Source of the DNA: an uncultured Alistipes sp.
GTDB taxonomy: Bacteria > Bacteroidota > Bacteroidia > Bacteroidales > Rikenellaceae
DNA length: 39,835 nt
NCBI GenBank assembly: GCA_944322375.1
Contig: CALUOX010000013.1
Span: forward strand, 1-39,835
Reading direction: 5' to 3'
Shown one piece after another: positions 23,581 to 32,841 of this stretch; the stretch's first letter is position 1; the number at the start of each line of letters is the position of its first letter. The notes under the pieces were generated by a model. That model worked only from the letters and a program-made list of their open reading frames with translations. It ran no database searches and was not told where the DNA came from. The position numbers and the translations under genes are program-made.

Positions 23581-24882
23581 ATGCAAAAACGACGTGTCAG
23601 TTTTCATACGCTGGGCTGCAAGCTCAATTTTTCGGAGAGTTCGACCCTTGCCCGCCAGTTCATCGAGGGGGGATTCGAACGGGTCGCACCGACGGCACCG
23701 GCCGACATCTGCGTGATCAACAGCTGCTCCGTGACGGAACATGCCGACAAAAAGTGCCGCAATCTGATCCGCAGGCTCCACCGGCGCAATCCCGATGCGA
23801 TCATCGCCGTGACGGGCTGCTACGCGCAGCTCAAGCCGCAGGAGATCGCAGCGATCGAGGGCGTTGACATCGTGTTGAGCAACAACGACAAGGGCGATCT
23901 CTACCGACATGTTCTCGCACTCGGAGAAAAGGGACATCTGATCGTTACATCCTGCGCGGTCGATGATCTGACCCGATTCTTCGCCGCCTTCTCCAGCGGC
24001 GACCGCACACGGGCCTTCCTGAAAGTGCAGGACGGTTGCGACTACTGCTGCTCCTACTGCACGATCCACTATGCACGCGGCGCCAGCCGCAACCTGCCGA
24101 TCGCCGATGCCGTAGCCGAAGCACGACGCATCGCCGCAGCCGGACAGCGTGAAATCGTCATCACGGGCGTCAATACGGGTGATTTCGGCCGCACGACGGG
24201 CGAACGGTTCATCGATCTGCTGCGGGCGCTCAATGCCGTCGAAGGGATCGAACGCTACCGCATCTCCTCCATCGAGCCCAATCTGCTCACCGATGAAATC
24301 ATCGAGTTCTGCGCCGCCTCGACCAAGTTCCAGCATCATTTCCACATCCCGCTCCAAAGCGGTTCGGACCGGATTCTCGGGCTCATGCGTCGTCGCTACA
24401 CCACCTCGCGCTTTGCCGAACGGATCGCATCGGTACGCCGCTGCATGCCCGATGCCTTCATCGGGATCGATGTCATCGTGGGGTTTCCCGGAGAGACGGA
24501 TGCGGATTTCCGCGCGACGTATGACTTTCTGCAACGGCAGTCTCCGGCCTTTCTCCACATCTTCCCCTTCTCGGAGCGCCCCGGAACGCCGGCCGTGGCA
24601 TTGCCCGGCAAGGTGCAGGATTCCGTCGTTACGGATCGTGTCAGGGAGCTTGAGGGCTTGTGTCGGGAGCTGCACGGCTCGTTCTGCCGCCAAGCCGAAG
24701 GCACCGAAGCCGAGGTCCTGTTCGAAAGTACGCTGCGCGGTGGAATGATGTTCGGATATACGGGAAACTACATCCGAGTCAAGGCCCCCTGCGACCGGCA
24801 GTCCGTCAACCGGATCTGTCGCGTAGCGCTCGGCGCAATGGATGACGACCACGACCTTGCGGGCCGCATCCTGCCGGAATGA
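23581..24882 (+). CDS. mtaB: tRNA (t6A37) methylthiotransferase MtaB
   Basis: A radical-SAM enzyme that converts t6A37 to ms2t6A37 in ANN-decoding tRNAs. It has 433 residues. The N-terminal UPF0004/MTTase domain has cysteines in FHTLGCKLN, CVINSCSVT and VTGCYAQ, ligating one cluster. The radical-SAM core has CDYCCSYCTIHYARG (CxxxCxxC). GVNTGDFG, HFHIPLQSGSD and VGFPGETDADF follow, with a shortened TRAM-like C-terminus. The FHTLGCK start is typical of MtaB rather than MiaB or RimO. Confidence 0.94.
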   Translation: MQKRRVSFHTLGCKLNFSESSTLARQFIEGGFERVAPTAPADICVINSCSVTEHADKKCRNLIRRLHRRNPDAIIAVTGCYAQLKPQEIAAIEGVDIVLSNNDKGDLYRHVLALGEKGHLIVTSCAVDDLTRFFAAFSSGDRTRAFLKVQDGCDYCCSYCTIHYARGASRNLPIADAVAEARRIAAAGQREIVITGVNTGDFGRTTGERFIDLLRALNAVEGIERYRISSIEPNLLTDEIIEFCAASTKFQHHFHIPLQSGSDRILGLMRRRYTTSRFAERIASVRRCMPDAFIGIDVIVGFPGETDADFRATYDFLQRQSPAFLHIFPFSERPGTPAVALPGKVQDSVVTDRVRELEGLCRELHGSFCRQAEGTEAEVLFESTLRGGMMFGYTGNYIRVKAPCDRQSVNRICRVALGAMDDDHDLAGRILPE

Positions 24883-24914
24883 CAAAACGGCTTTTTTATT
24901 CTCCCGATATTTTG

Positions 24915-24922
24915 TATCTTTG
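24915..24922 (+). promoter_or_regulatory. -7 box of the sensor-like/trkH operon
   Basis: An exact TATCTTTG, ending 22 bases before the ATG at 24945. A T-rich TTT stretch lies at the -33 position (about 24892-24897). Confidence 0.65.
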
Positions 24923-24944
24923 TACGATCATTACCCATCGAACA

Positions 24945-25781
24945 ATGAAAGGGATTCGCAAACGAGTGCTGGTCAGCTTTCTCAGCGTCGTCTTCCTGCT
25001 CTTCTTCGCAGGACTGGTGTCGCTGTTCGAACTGCGGCGCGTCAGCTCCGACACGGAGGAGATTCTGCGCGCCAGCGAACGGAACCTCGAACTGGCCAAA
25101 GAGATGCTCGATGCCGCAGCACTTCAGAACAAAGCCGTCGTCCACAACATCGTCTTCGAACAGCAAGGATACGACACCGTACTGCGGGCCAGCATCAACC
25201 GCATGGCGCAGACGATGGAGATTGTCCGCGAAGAGGCGCTCGACCAGACCTATCTCGACTCTCTCTCGTCGGCCGTCACCGACGTCCAACGGCTGACGCA
25301 GAAGTATATTCGCATACAGGCGAACCGCATGTCCGCCAAAACCATCCGGCTGCATTTGCCCGCAGACAGCGACTCCGTACATCGGGTCATTCCCATGAAC
25401 TTCGACGGCGCCCGCTGGTATGCCGAGACCTACTCCAAAGCCTACGACAAACTGACCGGTTCGATCAAGGACTACATGATTTCGACCCAGAGTTCGCTGG
25501 CCCCGCAAACCGAACAGCTGAAACGGAATGCCTACCGTTCCGTTACGCCCGTATTGATCTCCCTGATGGTGATGATCGCCATCGTCGTGATGCTCTATTA
25601 TTTCATTTCAGCCTACCTGACACGTCCGCTTCTGACGATGAACAAGGCGCTCGGCGACTACCTCCGGTTCGGATTGCCGTTCAAGGTCAAAGCCGAATGC
25701 AGGGACGAAGCCGCAGAACTCAAGGAGCGGATCGGCGAGGTAATCCAATCGGCAAAGAAAGCTAAAGCGGAACAACGATGA
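24945..25781 (+). CDS. Membrane four-helix-bundle / HAMP-like protein without an output domain
   Basis: From the ATG at 24945 the protein has 278 residues. It has an N-terminal membrane helix (VLVSFLSVVFLLFFAGLVSLFEL), then a long helical periplasmic region (about 30-195) resembling chemoreceptor 4-helix-bundle or CHASE3 sensors. A second helix (SLMVMIAIVVMLYYFISAYL) precedes a short cytoplasmic tail starting YLTRPLLTMNKAL, which is HAMP-like. No kinase, cyclase or methyl-accepting domain follows; the protein ends about 35 residues later. Its stop overlaps the trkH start (ATGA), so it is probably co-translated with the potassium transporter and may modulate it. That role is inference. Confidence 0.75.
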   Translation: MKGIRKRVLVSFLSVVFLLFFAGLVSLFELRRVSSDTEEILRASERNLELAKEMLDAAALQNKAVVHNIVFEQQGYDTVLRASINRMAQTMEIVREEALDQTYLDSLSSAVTDVQRLTQKYIRIQANRMSAKTIRLHLPADSDSVHRVIPMNFDGARWYAETYSKAYDKLTGSIKDYMISTQSSLAPQTEQLKRNAYRSVTPVLISLMVMIAIVVMLYYFISAYLTRPLLTMNKALGDYLRFGLPFKVKAECRDEAAELKERIGEVIQSAKKAKAEQR

Positions 25782-27223
25782 GACTGAATGTCGTCTTGCG
25801 ATATGTGGGGATCATCCTGCTGGTCATAGCGCTTTTCATGCTGCTGTCGGCCGGCGTATCGTATGCGAACAACATCGATTCGGGATTCTATCCGTTGCTG
25901 CTCTCCTCGCTGCTTACCGCATTGCTGGGGGCCTTTCCGCTGATCTTCGTCGATCGCGTGGAACAGTTCAGCAGCAAGGAGGGATACTGCATCGTGGTCA
26001 GTTCGTGGATTCTCGCCTGCTTTGTCGGGATGTTTCCCTACCTGATCTGGGGCGGCGAGTTCACCCCCATCAACGCATGGTTCGAAAGCGTGTCGGGCTA
26101 TACCACCACCGGAGCGTCGATCCTTGTCGACATCGAAGCCCTGCCGCGCGGAATACTCTTCTGGCGGGCTTGTTCCACATGGCTGGGCGGCGTAGGGGTC
26201 GTGATGTTCGCCCTGCTTATCCTCCCGTCGCTGGGAACAAACAAGGCGATGCTTACAAATGTCGAGCTGTCGCCGATGGCCAAACACAACTACCACTACA
26301 AGGCAACGATGATCGCCCAGATCCTGTTGCTCATCTATGTCGGTCTGACGCTATGCTCGACGCTGGGGCTCAAACTGGCAGGGATGAATTGGTTCGACGC
26401 CCTGACCCATGCCATGTCAACCGTCGCCACAAGCGGGCTCGGGACGAAAAACACCAGCATCGCCTATTTCGACAGCGTCGCCGTAGAGTTCGTTCTGATC
26501 GTGACGATGCTGCTTGCAAGTCTCCACTTCGGCGTGATTTATGCAACCATCACCGGACAACGCAACAATATCTTCCGTTCGGAGGTCACGCGCTGCTATT
26601 TTGCAATCGTCGCAATCGTCATCGTTTGCGTAACGCTGAGCCTCTATTTCGGAGAGACATACAAGACCCTTCCGGAAGCATTCCGGCATGCCAGTTTTCA
26701 GGTCGTATCGCTGATCTCGACAACCGGATTCGCAACGGCCGATACCAATTTGTGGACGCCGGTCGCCATTGTACTCCTGCTTGCCGTCTCGATCATCTGC
26801 GGATGTGCCGGATCGACAAGCGGCGGTATAAAAGTGGATCGGTTCCTGTTGGCAATAAAAACGTTGCGTTTGCGTTTTTCCTTACAGCAGCATCCCAATG
26901 CCGTCATGCGAGTGCGTATTGACGGAAACGTTCTGGAAGACAAAGTCGTGAATACGGCAATTGCGTTCATCGTAGCCTATTTTTTCGCACTGTTTGCGGG
27001 AACGGTCATCGGAACGGTCTGCGGGGTCGATATCGAAACGAGCTTCACCGCAGCAATCGCCTGCATGGGAAACGTAGGACCGGGGTTCGGTGAGGTCAAT
27101 TCGATGGGGAACTACGCCGGATTGCCGGTCGTGGTGAAATTTTCGAGTACGTTGTTGATGCTGCTGGGCCGTTTGGAAATTTTCGGATTGGTGCAGTTAT
27201 TCTTTCTAAAATGGTGGAAATAA
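25778..27223 (+). CDS. trkH: TrkH-family potassium uptake protein
   Basis: A 481-residue membrane protein with the four M-P-M repeats of the TrkH/KtrB family. The selectivity-filter loops are readable as SGYTTTGAS, STVATSGLG, ISTTGFATAD and CMGNVGPGFGE, each with the conserved central Gly. It conducts K+ (or Na+-coupled K+) across the inner membrane. A TrkA/KtrA gating ring is not encoded nearby. Instead the gene lies between a sensor-like membrane protein (overlap ATGA) and a SPOR-repeat periplasmic protein (overlap TAATG). Confidence 0.95.
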   Translation: MRLNVVLRYVGIILLVIALFMLLSAGVSYANNIDSGFYPLLLSSLLTALLGAFPLIFVDRVEQFSSKEGYCIVVSSWILACFVGMFPYLIWGGEFTPINAWFESVSGYTTTGASILVDIEALPRGILFWRACSTWLGGVGVVMFALLILPSLGTNKAMLTNVELSPMAKHNYHYKATMIAQILLLIYVGLTLCSTLGLKLAGMNWFDALTHAMSTVATSGLGTKNTSIAYFDSVAVEFVLIVTMLLASLHFGVIYATITGQRNNIFRSEVTRCYFAIVAIVIVCVTLSLYFGETYKTLPEAFRHASFQVVSLISTTGFATADTNLWTPVAIVLLLAVSIICGCAGSTSGGIKVDRFLLAIKTLRLRFSLQQHPNAVMRVRIDGNVLEDKVVNTAIAFIVAYFFALFAGTVIGTVCGVDIETSFTAAIACMGNVGPGFGEVNSMGNYAGLPVVVKFSSTLLMLLGRLEIFGLVQLFFLKWWK

Positions 27224-28767
27224 TGCGTAAGGGGTGGATTCTGTCTCTGATGACGGTCCTGCTGACCGCCTTCGGTGCATCGGCACAGGAGGTAACGGCG
27301 CGGATCGCCGGTCTGGAAAACAATACGGAGTATATGGAGATGCTCCGCAAGGAGGCGGCATTGCAGATCCGTGAAGACTCGATCACGAAGGTCGTGCATC
27401 GCGTCCGACAGCTGCTGCGCGACAATCCGGAGCAGCGAAACGAGAACACGGCGGAGATCCTGCGGTGCGAAGAGCTGCTCTTCACGATCCGTACCGAACG
27501 CGGGAAGTTGACCGACCGCATCAATACGATCGAACAGGAGTGGGTGCTTGCGAATCTCGATCTGAACACGCTTGCGGAACAGACGGCGCCCCATGCCGCG
27601 CAAGGAGACCGCTCGCCGCTTCCCGATTCATTGCAGCAGACGAATCTTGTCGCCAACGCCGTATTCCGCAAACAACTGCCGGCACTCGACTACGGAGCGT
27701 TGCAGGCGGCCCAGCGAAACGAACAAACCGTCACGGAGATCATCGATGCCTGCCTGGAGAACTATGCGGCCATCGAATCGCTGAAGATCACCTACGACAC
27801 CGTTACGGCTGCCGAACCGGCCGCCGTGCTCTACGAACGTTACGAAACGCTGCAGTCGCTCAACCGCTCGTTGTGCGACTCGCTGCGCCGCGTGTGGAAC
27901 CGCACGTACGACAACAAGAACTACGCCTACACCTACATTCTCGACAAAATGGGTCAGGAGAATCTGCTGACAGCGTCAGAAGAGAAGATGTCGGCCGTCC
28001 GGCAGCAGATTGCAGCGGAAAAGGGTAAATACTACTCCGATGAACTGTACGCGTATCTGCTGCAGAAACGCGCGCTGGTCGCATATGAGATCTCTCTGGC
28101 GGAGGCACTGGGGCTCACGCGGGCGAAGGACTCCCTGCAGACGGTCGCAGGCGATCTGGAAGCCCGGGACTACCGGCTGCCGAAACTCTATCTCGAGGAG
28201 CGGCTCTTCCTCGACTATGAGCCCATTGGCTTCGTTTCACCCGCGAAATACAACGCTTCGAACCACATTCCCGAGGTTGCGATCTACGACCGGGGCACGA
28301 TCTACCGGATTTTGCTGGCAACCTACAGCAACCGCACGAACGGCGGTTATCTCTTCAAGGGTGCCTACCCGCTCGGCTATGAAAAGGTTGATGGAAAGTA
28401 CGCCTATTACGCCGGAGGTTTCCGCACGCTGGAGGAGGCTCAGGAGGCTCAGGCCGAGATGAAAAAACGCGGATTCCGGCGTCCCGAGATCGTGGTCTGG
28501 AACGACGGTGTGCGTACCAACCTCGCCGATGCCGAAGAGGAGGGCAAGAGCCTCCAGTTCCGGGTCGAGGCATCCGGTCTGAACGATCTTCCGGAGGAGC
28601 TGCGAAGCGCAATTGAGGGCATTGCCGGGAACTGCGAGATCTCGCGTGCCGGACAGCTATTCATCCTCGGACCGTTCGCCGACAAGGCCATTGCCGATCG
28701 TGTGGCGGATCTGGTGCGCCAGCAGGAGAGCCTGTCGGAGGTAAAGGTTGTGGAGATCGTTGAATAA
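27223..28767 (+). CDS. Periplasmic SPOR-repeat protein
   Basis: The chosen ATG (27223) overlaps the trkH stop by one base and gives a clean signal peptide (MRKGWILSLMTVLLTAFGASAQ); an ATG at 27211 is less likely. The 514-residue product has a long, mostly helical, charged middle region (about 25-340). Two SPOR-like repeats are at the C-terminus: GTIYRILLATYSNRTNGGYLF...YAYYAGGFRTLEEAQEA, then QFRVEASG...GQLFILGPFADKAIADRVADLV. It should be periplasmic and could bind peptidoglycan glycan. Linkage to a K+ transporter is unusual, and the function is unknown. Confidence 0.8.
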   Translation: MRKGWILSLMTVLLTAFGASAQEVTARIAGLENNTEYMEMLRKEAALQIREDSITKVVHRVRQLLRDNPEQRNENTAEILRCEELLFTIRTERGKLTDRINTIEQEWVLANLDLNTLAEQTAPHAAQGDRSPLPDSLQQTNLVANAVFRKQLPALDYGALQAAQRNEQTVTEIIDACLENYAAIESLKITYDTVTAAEPAAVLYERYETLQSLNRSLCDSLRRVWNRTYDNKNYAYTYILDKMGQENLLTASEEKMSAVRQQIAAEKGKYYSDELYAYLLQKRALVAYEISLAEALGLTRAKDSLQTVAGDLEARDYRLPKLYLEERLFLDYEPIGFVSPAKYNASNHIPEVAIYDRGTIYRILLATYSNRTNGGYLFKGAYPLGYEKVDGKYAYYAGGFRTLEEAQEAQAEMKKRGFRRPEIVVWNDGVRTNLADAEEEGKSLQFRVEASGLNDLPEELRSAIEGIAGNCEISRAGQLFILGPFADKAIADRVADLVRQQESLSEVKVVEIVE

Positions 28768-28988
28768 CCGAAAGCGGAGAACAGGACGCACGTTCGGGGA
28801 CCAATCCGACTGCATCAGGATCAAAGCAGGGCGGTTACCGTCTAAAACGCCATAAGGGCAAGCCCCGGGACGAGTCAGGATTGCAGTCGGAAGATAATCG
28901 GAGAGTCAAAAAAGCTATCGTTTGCGCAACCACCCGGCCAGCGAGTTTCGATTCGGAAACGAAGTGGCCCGAACCCAACTATAGAACC

Positions 28989-29846
28989 ATGCTGATCGAA
29001 GAACTTACCCGGACACTGGAGCAATTCATCCGGGAATCTCCGCAGAATTATGTCGGAGAAGAGACCGCACTCGAGCCGACGGATGCCGGCAACCGACTTT
29101 TCGATGCTCCGCTTGTGAAGGTCGGAGACGCACATGATCCCATGTGGACGGAGATGAAACATCCGAAGGCCGTCGGGCCGTTGTTCCGCACGCCCGAAGA
29201 GTGGCTGCCGGGTGCCGTGAGCGTTGTCTCCTACTTCGCACCTTTCAGCGACTTTGTCGTCGAGGGGAACAAAAAGGATCCGACAGCGGTCGGAAACGGC
29301 TGGCTTTATGCACGAGTCGAGGGGCAGGCCTTTCTCAACGACGTAAACCATTTTCTGGAACGATGGCTGCAGGATCGAGGATACAGGGCTTTTTCGCCCT
29401 ACTCAAGCCCCGACTTTCAATCTGTTTTCGAGGCCGGTACAAATCCCGACATCGCCGACAAGCGACTGAGCTTTACAAGCAACTGGTCGGAACGACACGT
29501 TGCCTATGTCTGCGGTCTGGGGACCTTCTCGCTCTCGAAAGGTCTGATCACCGAACGGGGTGTAAGCGGACGCTTCGGCAGTGTCATCACCGATGCGTCA
29601 TTACCCGTTACCCAACGGCCCTACACGGGTCTCTATGACTACTGTTCGATGTGCGGAGCCTGCGTACGCCGCTGCCCGGCAGCAGCCATCACGCTGGAAC
29701 ACGGGAAATCGCACCATCGGTGCAGCCGCTACTGCAGTCTGATGCGCATGAAATACGCTCCGCGTTTCGGATGCGGGAAATGTCAGGTTGGCGTCCCCTG
29801 CGAACGGGGCATCCCGCGGACAGACACGACTCCGAAACGACAATAA
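28989..29846 (+). CDS. QueG-like iron-sulfur protein (double 4Fe-4S)
   Basis: From the ATG at 28989 (MLIEEL) the protein has 285 residues. The N-terminal two thirds contain VSVVSYFAPF-type and SNWSERHVAYVCGLGTFSLSKGLIT segments, like the substrate/cobalamin part of epoxyqueuosine reductase and reductive-dehalogenase-like proteins. The C-terminus has CSMCGACVRRCPAAAI and a second cluster CGKCQVGVPCERGIP. It is shorter than canonical QueG (about 310-380) and lacks the HEAT-repeat tail. A redox role is likely, but the substrate is not known. It stands alone, and no promoter of the standard type was found upstream. Confidence 0.75.
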   Translation: MLIEELTRTLEQFIRESPQNYVGEETALEPTDAGNRLFDAPLVKVGDAHDPMWTEMKHPKAVGPLFRTPEEWLPGAVSVVSYFAPFSDFVVEGNKKDPTAVGNGWLYARVEGQAFLNDVNHFLERWLQDRGYRAFSPYSSPDFQSVFEAGTNPDIADKRLSFTSNWSERHVAYVCGLGTFSLSKGLITERGVSGRFGSVITDASLPVTQRPYTGLYDYCSMCGACVRRCPAAAITLEHGKSHHRCSRYCSLMRMKYAPRFGCGKCQVGVPCERGIPRTDTTPKRQ

Positions 29847-29995
29847 GCCGGCCGGCGCCCGCTTCGCCCGCCCTTTTTCGAAAGCTGAAAGTATCCAGAT
29901 ACTAAAAGCGTTCCCTTTACGTTTCTGCTTTGGGAAAACGTGTCCGCCCGGGCCAAATAATTCGACAGGGTAACCGTTTTTTCTACACTTTTTGG

Positions 29996-30003
29996 TATAT
30001 TTG
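29996..30003 (+). promoter_or_regulatory. -7 box of the FISUMP lipoprotein gene
   Basis: TATATTTG matches TAnnTTTG and ends 35 bases before the ATG at 30039. The -33 region is T-rich (29977-29982) but not ideally spaced. Confidence 0.55.
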
Positions 30004-30038
30004 CAGGTATTTTGTGAAACATGGAGCCGTCTTGTACA

Positions 30039-31484
30039 ATGAAAAAACTGATAATGAGGAACTTGTTTCTGCTCTGCGCCGTTATGGCAGCAACATTGGC
30101 ATCGTGCGACAAGGATGAAGAGTACTCGTTGCTTCTGAACGAAAGAGTCGTATTCATCGAAGAACCGGGTGGACAGGCCACCGTGGGTTACACGGCCTAC
30201 GGTCTTGCGTCGGTTGCCGCAACGACCATTCCTCAAGGATGGACCATCACGGTCAATACGGGAGAACAACGCATCTACATCACGGCACCTACGCTCTTCG
30301 GCGAAGATTCCGTGACCACGGGAGAGGATGGAGAGACGAGCGAGCCCAACGTCAAATACGGTACGGCTTCAATTACGGGACGCACGGCCGACAACACCAG
30401 CATCTCCGCCACGCTGTACCTCTCCGTTGCCGATCAGGTGGACTTCTCGAACGAGCCCGCCAACAGCTATATTCTCACCAAATCGAATACACGCTATTGC
30501 ATCGACGCCACGCGCAAGGGCGAAAACGGCGAAACGATCACCCCGGCCAGCGTCGCAATCCTGTGGCAAACACCCTACAAGATGTTGGAATACCCCCGTC
30601 TGATCGACGGCAAGGCGTATGTCTTCTTCACTACGGGAGAGGATGACGACGACAATCCAGTCTTCAACAGCGGCAATGCGGTGCTCGGGGCATTCAATGC
30701 CGCCGGAGAGCTGTTGTGGTCCTGGCACCTGTGGTGCACGGAGAGTGATCCCCGGAATGAAACGGTGGAGTTGGGCGGCGAAACCGTCATGAAACGGAAT
30801 CTCGGCGCATTGGCCATCTCCGGAACAAGCGAAGAGGAGATTCTCAACTCATACGGACTCTACTACCAGTGGGGACGCAAAGATCCCTTCCCGGGACCGA
30901 CCTACTACAACATGGCCGAATCGGCCGAGACCCCCGTGTATGACAGCGAAAACAACCGTGTCTATATCACCTATATCGCAGCAAATACGGAGACGGGAAC
31001 GCAGACCTATGCCGCCACACACGTCCGGAACTTTATCTCGGGTGTGGAAGGAAGCCACTACAACTGGCTCTACACGGCCGACCCGACACTGTGGGGTGAA
31101 ACAAAGACCCTGAACGACCCCTGTCCACGAGGATGGAAGGTCGCCCCGAAATCGTTCTACGCCTCACTCCAGATCAAGGATGTCATATCCCCCGAACTGG
31201 AGAAAAACTACGGTTTCACGCTGACAGACGGGGTAAACGAGGCCTTTTTCCCGGGAGCCGGCCGACGCAGCTTCTATACGGGAGCTCTGACGAACATGAA
31301 CGAGAACGAAGAGCGTCCTACACCCTGGATCGGTTACTATTGGAGTTCTACGGCTGAGGGCACCTCGGCCTACGCCATGGATTTTTCGTTCGACATCAAC
31401 GGTACGCGAGCCGGATCATCGTTCCACGGAGCGGCACTTCAATATGCAGCCGGCGGCATGCAGATTCGGTGCGTAAAGGAGTAG
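30039..31484 (+). CDS. FISUMP-domain lipoprotein
   Basis: From the ATG at 30039 (MKKLIM) the protein has 481 residues, with a lipoprotein signal ending LASC (Cys23). ATGs at 30021 and 30054 are alternatives. The N-terminal half is beta-rich with a BACON-like feel (VAATTIPQGWTITVNTGEQRIYI), and the middle resembles fimbrillin-like surface proteins. The C-terminal half has the marks of the Fibrobacter succinogenes major paralogous domain: KRNLGAL, YGLYYQWGRKDPFP, NDPCPRGWKVAP, WIGYYWSST and a terminal IRCVKE. It probably sits on the outer membrane surface; a ligand or partner is unknown. Own promoter and terminator. Confidence 0.82.
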   Translation: MKKLIMRNLFLLCAVMAATLASCDKDEEYSLLLNERVVFIEEPGGQATVGYTAYGLASVAATTIPQGWTITVNTGEQRIYITAPTLFGEDSVTTGEDGETSEPNVKYGTASITGRTADNTSISATLYLSVADQVDFSNEPANSYILTKSNTRYCIDATRKGENGETITPASVAILWQTPYKMLEYPRLIDGKAYVFFTTGEDDDDNPVFNSGNAVLGAFNAAGELLWSWHLWCTESDPRNETVELGGETVMKRNLGALAISGTSEEEILNSYGLYYQWGRKDPFPGPTYYNMAESAETPVYDSENNRVYITYIAANTETGTQTYAATHVRNFISGVEGSHYNWLYTADPTLWGETKTLNDPCPRGWKVAPKSFYASLQIKDVISPELEKNYGFTLTDGVNEAFFPGAGRRSFYTGALTNMNENEERPTPWIGYYWSSTAEGTSAYAMDFSFDINGTRAGSSFHGAALQYAAGGMQIRCVKE

Positions 31485-31508
31485 CGGACAATCGGAAGAT
31501 CGCAACAG

Positions 31509-31536
31509 AAAGCCGGAGCAGTTGTTCCGGCTTTTT
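31509..31536 (+). terminator. Terminator of the FISUMP lipoprotein gene
   Basis: Perfect 9-bp arms AAAGCCGGA (31509-31517) and TCCGGCTTT (31526-31534) with an 8-base loop and a final T run, 25 bases past the stop codon. Confidence 0.9.
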
Positions 31537-32224
31537 CATCCGACACCGCAAGCGCTGCGGAGAGTGAAAATTAGCTTTCGGAGTCCGGAGGGTGGGGTAA
31601 ACAGACAACCAGGCAGGAAGTCTGTATTCCCGGTAAACGGCAATCTTACAGAAGTTCCGAGTCCAAAGAGACCGGCAACCGGGCAGAAATCCGATTCCGG
31701 CTATCAGGTCGGAACCCAAACGTCAAGTCTGAGTCCCGGAAGAAAGTCTGATATTTAGTCTCGAAGGGGGAGGCGGTGGAAAGTTCGACGACCGGATTGA
31801 GGTGTAAAGTCCGGCAGTCGAGCCGGGAGTCCGAGACCCGCCGGAGATCCGTGACCAAGTCAGAACCGCCCGGAGAGCGGCAACAGAACCAAGGTCCGAC
31901 AACCAGACCGCGGTCAACGTTTTCTGAGAACAAACCGGCAACCAGAGCGGAGGTCAGCCCCGGGGAACAAACCGGCGAATCGGATATGTTCAGAACTCAA
32001 TGACTTAAATGCAAGACTTGCAGGTAAACAGCGTAAACCGAAGAGAGAAAAGGCGAACGGCGAAGGGCGAAAACCAAATCTGAGAACTTGGGAACCGGGA
32101 AACCGGGGAATCTGGAAACCTGGAAACCTGGTAAATTAAGCCCCGGAACGACAAAAGCCGGACGCTGAAGACTGCCAAAACAACGAGATAAGCGACGACG
32201 GAAGAGAACAGAGAACCTCAAACC
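31537..32224 (+). other. 688-base purine-rich, micro-repetitive non-coding tract
   Basis: No credible gene lies on either strand; the open frames are short and mutually inconsistent. The plus strand is purine-rich (65 of 90 bases in 32041-32130 by my count) and made of short imperfect repeats such as AAGTCTG (around 31618, 31718 and 31744), ACCGGCAACC and GGAGTCCGAG-like words. A clearer tandem array of 8-9-base units of the form GGAAACCTG lies at 32088-32133. No promoter of the standard type was found before the downstream exonuclease gene. Confidence 0.7.
32088..32133 (+). repeat. Short imperfect tandem repeat (GGAAACC units)
   Basis: Five or six consecutive units: GGGAACC, GGGAAACC, GGGGAATCT, GGAAACCT, GGAAACCT, GG. 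The last two full units are identical, the earlier ones degenerate. Confidence 0.75.
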
Positions 32225-32812
32225 ATGTTACGGAATTTTGCAGCAATCGATTTTGAGACGGCAAATGCACAGCGCACAAGCGTCTGCAGTGTGGGAGTCG
32301 TCATCGTACGGGAGGGCGAAGTGTGTGAAACCTTCTATCGTCTGATCCACCCCCGTCCGAATTACTACAGCGTCTTCACGACGGCCATTCACGGATTGAC
32401 GCGAGAGGATACGGAAGAGGCTCCGTTGTTTCCGGACGTGTGGGCCGAGATAGCGCCGCATATCGAGGGGCTGCCGCTGGTTGCGCACAATTCGCCCTTC
32501 GACGAAGGGTGTCTGCGGGCAGTTCACGCCTTTTACGGACTACCCTACCCCGACTATCATTTTTACTGTACGTTGCGAGCGTCCCGGCGGCAGCTGAAAG
32601 GGCTTGCCAATTATCAACTTCAGACGGTCTCGGCGGCGTGCGGCTACGATCTGACACGCCATCACCATGCTTTGGCCGATGCCGAAGCCTGTGCCTGGAT
32701 TGCACGCCGCCTGTTCGACGACTCGAACGGACACATTGAGTTTCAGACACAGACACGAGAGTCCCGGACCGGTGAAAGCACCGACGGCACAAAGACGTAC
32801 ATGCGACCGTAA
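32225..32812 (+). CDS. DEDDh 3'-5' exonuclease (DnaQ/polymerase III epsilon-like)
   Basis: A 195-residue protein. Exo I is AIDFETANA (Asp and Glu), Exo II is VAHNSPFDEGCL, and Exo III-epsilon is HHHALADAEACAWIA with the catalytic His and Asp, so all DEDDh residues are present. The family removes 3' nucleotides from DNA or RNA. The size and lack of extra domains fit small stand-alone DnaQ-like exonucleases. The C-terminal 30 residues are polar and probably disordered. The gene follows a long purine-rich spacer and is monocistronic. Confidence 0.88.
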   Translation: MLRNFAAIDFETANAQRTSVCSVGVVIVREGEVCETFYRLIHPRPNYYSVFTTAIHGLTREDTEEAPLFPDVWAEIAPHIEGLPLVAHNSPFDEGCLRAVHAFYGLPYPDYHFYCTLRASRRQLKGLANYQLQTVSAACGYDLTRHHHALADAEACAWIARRLFDDSNGHIEFQTQTRESRTGESTDGTKTYMRP

Positions 32813-32841
32813 AACGATACGACGGATGCCCATGCAACGCC

